A DNA stretch of 64,000 nucleotides, from NCBI GenBank assembly GCA_023374045.1, contig CM041781.1, positions 146,560,982-146,624,981 on the forward strand, written 5' to 3'. The translations under genes and the position numbers were made by a program. This document shows, one piece after another, positions 59,305-64,000 of this stretch (within the stretch, counting starts at the first letter, position 1; every line of letters begins with the position of its first letter). Below the pieces are notes generated by a model, which was not told where the DNA came from, searched no databases, and was given only the letters and a program-made list of their open reading frames with translations. The stretch is from Limonium bicolor. Taxonomy: Eukaryota > Streptophyta > Magnoliopsida > Caryophyllales > Plumbaginaceae.

Positions 59305-60531
59305 CACTTCATTTGCTATCTTGCATGTTTCACGTGAAGCATTTTGAGGAGATTTTACGCAAGGTGGGAACTGGCTTTACTGATGTCTATTCTCTTCCTT
59401 TTGATGGATCGAGAATATGCCCTATATATGTCTGGTATGCTGCGTCTACCCTCATTTTTCACGTGTACTATTCCTATGAATGATTATCGATTTATCAGTA
59501 TTTGTTATTCATCTGTTCCTTCGAACCATTCTTCGACCTAATATCAGAATGCAATGTTATTGGTTGAAACATTGATTTTTCATTTTTAATTGCTTTGACA
59601 AACCATTAGGATATAGCCACTCCTGGCACTCATCATGGTAGGTTAAGGATCATCATTCCTGTCGAGCCTGACTTTGTGACAACAAGCAGAGCACAAAGAT
59701 TGAGCTGCTATTGTGTTTTTTCCTTTACTTCTTTAAAACTACGGATTCATCCGTGTTCTGTGTAATCATAGAGAAATGGCAGCAATTGTGTTTTTTCTAA
59801 GTTTGTAGTACATTATTGTGTCTTTTCTTGAAGTTATATAAGTTTTATGGTGCTAAAATGAGGGGATATTGTTGTACACATAAGTACTGCATCAGTGAAT
59901 ACATTCAATATATTCAAAAATTGAAGTTCCCTTGATTTCACTACCGGCTTACTATTTACAAATTGTTATTGGTTTAAATATAATATTATCATTGATATTT
60001 AACATTTTGTAGCAATTTAATCTTTTAATTTTTTTTCAAAATAAAAGAACAACCGGGGTGACTTTTCAGTTGCCTCTAATGATGGTAAACAACTAAGGCA
60101 AGTTAAACCGATTGCCTTACATCCAAAGATCAAGGGAGGCAAGTTTTTAACCTTGCCTCAGTTGTTGAAGGTCAACAGGGGCGAGTAAAATAGGTTGCCT
60201 TCGTTGCTTATTCTCTACACAGACCAATAGAGGCGAGTAACACTAGTTGCCTCCGTTGCTTGTTCTCTACAAAGACCAAGGGAGGTGACTATTTACTCTT
60301 GCATCGTTAGTGTAATATCAACGGCGGCAAGTAACACTTTTGCCTCCCTTGTTGATTCCGGTAGGGATTCCTCACACAGCTCAACGGAGGCGAGATAAGC
60401 AAGTTGCCTCGGTAGTTTGAGAGCAATGGAGGCGAGTTGGTGCTTGCCTCAATTGTTAAAGATCAATGGAGGCAAGTAAAGTTGCCTCTGTAGGTAAAAT
60501 CAACAGAGGCAACTCTTTTAATCGCCTCCAT
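59305..60531 (+). repeat. CACTA segment, array copy 1
   Basis: Begins with CACTT right after solo LTR 5 and ends at TCGCCTCCAT before the next LTR head. The first 750 bp are unique CACTA interior (EEILRKVGTGFTDVYSLPFD can be read at about 59345-59405, unidentified). The last 480 bp (60055-60531) are right subterminal repeats with GGAGGCGA/TTGCCTCC words. Confidence 0.7.
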
Positions 60532-61086
60532 TGAAATACCCCGAACTTAAATATAGCGATTAAAATAATCCTAATACATATTTAAGGGCCTAATGACGCT
60601 TAAGTAATATTGGTAAGGAAAAATAAATCCAAAAGAAATGAAGAAATGCTTAAAAAGCGAAAAACACTTAATAAGCGTTAAATAACGTTCGTAGGAGGAA
60701 TGAGACCTCGGATAGCGTATTATATGGATTCCTAAGGCTTAATAAGGCCTAAATAATATATGGGAACAACTCCCGAAGAAAACGGATCCAAATAATGTAT
60801 TAAAACGCTAATAGAGCTTTAGCGCATGTTTTTCGAGAAAGCCCGAAAACGTGACTTTAAGTGGTTAAACGAATCCGTAAAAATTATAAATCATTAAATA
60901 ACAATAATTAAGCATTAATGGAAGCTTAATAACCAATAAAACTAAAGAAACGAGAAAATTCCGGAAAACGGGCCCGGTTAGTGAATAGTACCAAAACCGG
61001 GTAAATTAACGAGCGCTTTCCGTAAAAGACGAAAAAATGCTCCAGCTAGTATACATGTGGGGGCCGGTTTTTAAGAGCTAAATAAG

Positions 61087-61122
<36 letters not shown>

Positions 61123-61819
61123 TACTAGCAAATTAAATAAGGGGGCAAAAAGCAAAAAGGTGGATAAAGTAAAAAGGTACCCACCTTTTCTCTCACCTCA
61201 CTTTCTCATTTCTCTTTTCTCTTTCTTCTTCCTCCCTTCCCAGCCGATTTTCTCCTCTCTCTCTCTCTAACCAATGTGATGTGTTAATTTATATTTGTAT
61301 CCTATTCATTGGACGTGTGATTTATAAGCATGATATGTGTGTATAGTTTCATGCATGTTTTTAAATATAATTGACCGTATGCTCAGGCGACAAATAGTTG
61401 TGCGTAGCCCGGTAGCGTGCGGGCTGCAGGATTACCGTACCAGCAAAGGTGCTGACCCCCTTTGGGGGCCCCCATACTTTTCAGGTACAAGGCAGCTGGC
61501 AGCCGTTCGAGAGTAGGACGGGGTAACAGTTTATGTATGGGTGGTTATTTAGTTTAGCATGATATCGACAATGGAATGTATTAGACTCGGTACAGTTTGG
61601 TTTGTAATTGTATTTGTATTAAGAATGTAAAGGACTTGTAAATGTAAAGTGTAGTGCTCGGCAATCTTGTCCATCAGACCGGTACATTGTGTAAGTAATA
61701 GCCTTGTTAGCCACGTGGGTGGCTAACGGCGTGTAACACCCATGGATTAAGTTAAGTGTTGAGTTGTAATTCTACTGCTAAATGTGGTTAAGTATGGTGT
61801 TCACAGTTGGGGTGTTACA
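60532..61819 (+). repeat. chimeric, internally deleted LTR (1288 bp)
   Basis: LTR head (TGAAATACCCCGAAC at 60532) joined near 61268 to an LTR tail ending GTGTTACA at 61819; about 2.3 kb of the middle is missing. The flanks do not match: TCCAT on the left and CACTT on the right, the latter being solo LTR 5's target sequence. Contains a CT/CA microsatellite (61087-61122) and hairpin 61706-61727. The same junction recurs at 63780 in the next copy. Confidence 0.85.
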
Positions 61820-63064
61820 CACTTCATTTGTTATCTTGCATGTTTCTGGTGAAGCATTTTGAGGAGATTTTACGCAAGGTGGGAAATGGCTTTACTGATG
61901 TCTATTCTCTTCCTTTTGATTGGATCGAGAAGATGTGACCTATATATGACTTTGGTATGCTGCGTCTACCCTCATTTTTTAACATGATACTATTCCTATG
62001 AATGATTATCGATTATATCAGCTATTTAGTTATTCATCTTGTTCCTTCGAACCATTCTTCGACCTAATATCATAATGCAATGTTATTGTTGAAACATTGA
62101 ATTTTTCACTTTTAATTGCTTTTGACAAACCATTAGGATATAGCTACTCTAGGCACTCATCATGGTAGGTTAAGCATCATCATTCCTGTCGAGCCTGACT
62201 TTGTGACAGCAAGCAGAGCACAAAGATTGAGCTGCTATTGTGTTTTTTTCCTTACTTTACTTCTTTAAAACTACGGATTCATCCGTGTTCTGTGTAATCA
62301 TAGAGAAATGGCAGCAATTGTGTTTTTTCTAAGTTTGTAGTACATTATTGTGTCTTTTCTTGAAGTTATATAAGTTTTATGGTGCTGAAATGAGGGGATA
62401 TTGTTGTACACATAAGTACTGCATCAGTGAATACATTCAATATATTCAAAAATTGAAGTTCCCTTGATTTCACTACCAGCTTACCATTTACAAATTGTTA
62501 TTGGTTTAAATATAATATTATCATTGATATTTAACATTTTGTAGCAATTTAATCTTTTAATTTTTTTTCAAAATAAAAGAACAACCGGGGTGACTTTTCA
62601 GTTGCCTCTAATGATGGTAAACAACTAAGGCAAGTTAAACCGATTGTCTTACACCCATAGATCAAGGGAGGCAAGTTTTTAACCTTGCCTCAGTTGTTGA
62701 AGGTCAACAGGGGCGAGTAAATTAGGTTGCCTTCGTTGCTTATTCTCTACACAGACCAATAGAGGCGAGTAACACTAGTTGCCTCCGTTGCTTGTACTCT
62801 ACAAAGACCAAGGGAGGTGACTATTTACTCTTGCATCGTTTGTGTAATATCAACGGCGGCAAGTAACACTGTTTGCCTCCCTTGTTGATTGCAGTAGGGA
62901 TTCCTCACACAGCTCAATGGAGGCGAGATAAGCAAGTTGCCTCGGTAGTTTGAGAGCAATGGAGGCGAGTTGGTGCTTGCCTCAATTGTTAAAGATCAAT
63001 GGAGGCAAGTAAAGTTGCTTCTATAGGTAAAATCAACAGAGGCAACTCTTTTAATCGCCTCCAT
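61820..63064 (+). repeat. CACTA segment, array copy 2
   Basis: Near-identical copy of 59305-60531 with scattered substitutions and one-base indels. Same ends (CACTT... and ...TCGCCTCCAT). The subterminal repeats occupy 62590-63064. Confidence 0.85.
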
Positions 63065-64000
63065 TGAAATACCCCGAACTGAAATATAGCGATTAAAATA
63101 ATCCTAATACATATTTAAGGGCCTAATGACGCCTAAGTAATATTGGTAAGGAAAAATAAATCCAAAAGAAATGAAGAAATGCTTAAAAAGCGAAAAACGC
63201 TTAATAAGCGTTAAATAACCGTAGGAGGTATGAGACCTCGGTTAGCGCATTATATGGATTCCTAAGGCTTAATAAGGCCTAAATAATATATGGGAACAAC
63301 TCCCAAAGAAAACGGATCCAAATAATGTATTAAAACGCTAATAGAGCTTTAGCGCACGTTTTTCGAGAAAGCCCGAAAACGTGACTTTAAGTGGTCAAAC
63401 GAACCCGTAAAAATTATAAATCATTAAATAACAATAATTAAGCATTAATGGAAGCTTAATAACCAATAAAACTAAAGAAACGAGAAAATTCCAGAAAACG
63501 GGCCCGGTTAGTGAATAGTACCAAAACCGGGTCAATTAACGAGTGCTTTCCGTAAAAGACGAAAAAATGCTCCAGCTAGTATACATGTGGGGGCCGGTTT
63601 TTAAGAGCTAAATAAGCTCTCTCACACACACCCAAACTAGCTAATTAAATAAGGGGGCAAAAAGCAAAAAGGTGAATAAAGTAAAAAGGTACCCACCTTT
63701 TCTCTCACCTCACTTTCTCATTTCTCTTTTCTCTTTCTTCTTCCTCCCTTCCCAGCCGATTTTCTCCTCTCTCTCTCTCTAACCAATGTGATGTGTTAAT
63801 TTATTTGTATCCTATTCATGGACGTGTGATTTATAAGCATGTATGTGTGTATAGTTTCATGCTGTTTTAAAATATTGACCGTATGCTCAGGTGACAAATA
63901 GTTGTGCGTGGCCCGGTAGCGTGCGGGCTGCAGGATTACCGTACCAGCAAAGGTGCTGACCCCCTTTGGGGGCCCCCATACTTTTCAGTTACAAGGTAGT
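63065..64000 (+). repeat. second chimeric LTR, runs off the right edge
   Basis: TGAAATACCCCGAACTG at 63065; the head-to-tail junction (CTCTCTCTAACCAATGTG) at about 63780 is identical to that at 61268. The tail continues with GTGCGTGGCCCGGTAGC and a CCCCCTTTGGGGG palindrome to the edge. Confidence 0.85.

Larger units (their letters stand above)
52380..64000 (+). mobile_element. CACTA (En/Spm-type) DNA transposon, right end off-window, heavily interrupted
   Basis: The left end is CACTACAACAATGTG, the typical CACTA terminus. It is followed by subterminal repeats (52404-52800) built of GGAGGCGA and TCGCCTCC words in both orientations, as expected for transposase binding. Matching subterminal repeats lie at 60055-60531, duplicated at 62590-63064. 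The other terminus is not in the window. No transposase was recognised. The interior holds gene-like AT-rich sequence with a 5'-UTR-like patch (53150-53260) and a villin fragment. A long LTR and a tandem array interrupt it. Confidence 0.75.

Noticed and set aside
60532..61819. An independent solo LTR insertion
   Set aside because: The left and right flanking bases differ (TCCAT versus CACTT) and the right one matches solo LTR 5, so it is a recombination product.

Overview
This window is repetitive DNA from a flowering-plant nuclear genome, probably a eudicot with a large, transposon-rich genome. I find no intact host gene, rRNA or functional tRNA. The case for a plant rests on Ty3/gypsy retrotransposons with initiator-Met-tRNA and Asp-tRNA primer sites, a CACTA transposon with a CACTACAACAA end, a plant-type LINE with a C-terminal RNase H region, and a broken villin fragment inside the CACTA element.

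The main content is one family of Ty3/gypsy retrotransposons with very long LTRs (3.6-4.5 kb, TGAAATACCCC...GGGGTGTTACA). Two coding copies are present. Copy A lies on the minus strand (1-9420, running off the left edge). Copy B lies on the plus strand (internal region 38836-50550, interrupted by other elements). Both carry an extra exon between Gag and Pol that encodes an AlkB-type 2-oxoglutarate/Fe(II) dioxygenase. In both, gag is divided by short GT-AG introns, two of them at matching positions. The AlkB exon has its own 3' splice site, stop codon and nearby AATAAA, followed by a second 3' splice site, in the same phase, that opens protease-RT-RNase H-integrase. This arrangement suggests Gag-AlkB and Gag-Pol are made by alternative splicing. 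It is the most unusual system here. Both copies are dead: A mainly by one-base indels, B mainly by C-to-T changes.

Layout from left to right. 1-9420: copy A with its 5' LTR on the right. 9421-11464: tails of two older LTRs. 11465-13194: a LINE 3' end. 13195-14333: an LTR fragment. 14334-38835: a stack of nested LTRs that I read as the 5' LTR of copy B invaded by four elements: a solo LTR (15180-19558), a TIR transposon (21219-22736), a solo LTR (23274-32009) that itself holds another (24932-29465), and an opposite-strand solo LTR (33175-37459). 38840-50550: copy B's PBS, gag, AlkB and pol, with a non-autonomous Athila/Tat-like element (39244-45116) inserted in gag. 50551-52379: the end of another Athila/Tat-like element, inserted in the integrase. 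52380 to the right edge: a CACTA transposon interrupted by a solo LTR (55709-59304) and by a 2.5 kb tandem array of CACTA and deleted-LTR pieces.

Five solo LTRs have perfect 5-bp target-site duplications that I read directly (CATCT, ATATG, CTTGG, GGCTC, CACTT), so the nesting order is well supported. At one fixed place, most LTRs carry a GC-rich cluster of inverted repeats whose sequence differs between copies although the flanks stay alignable.
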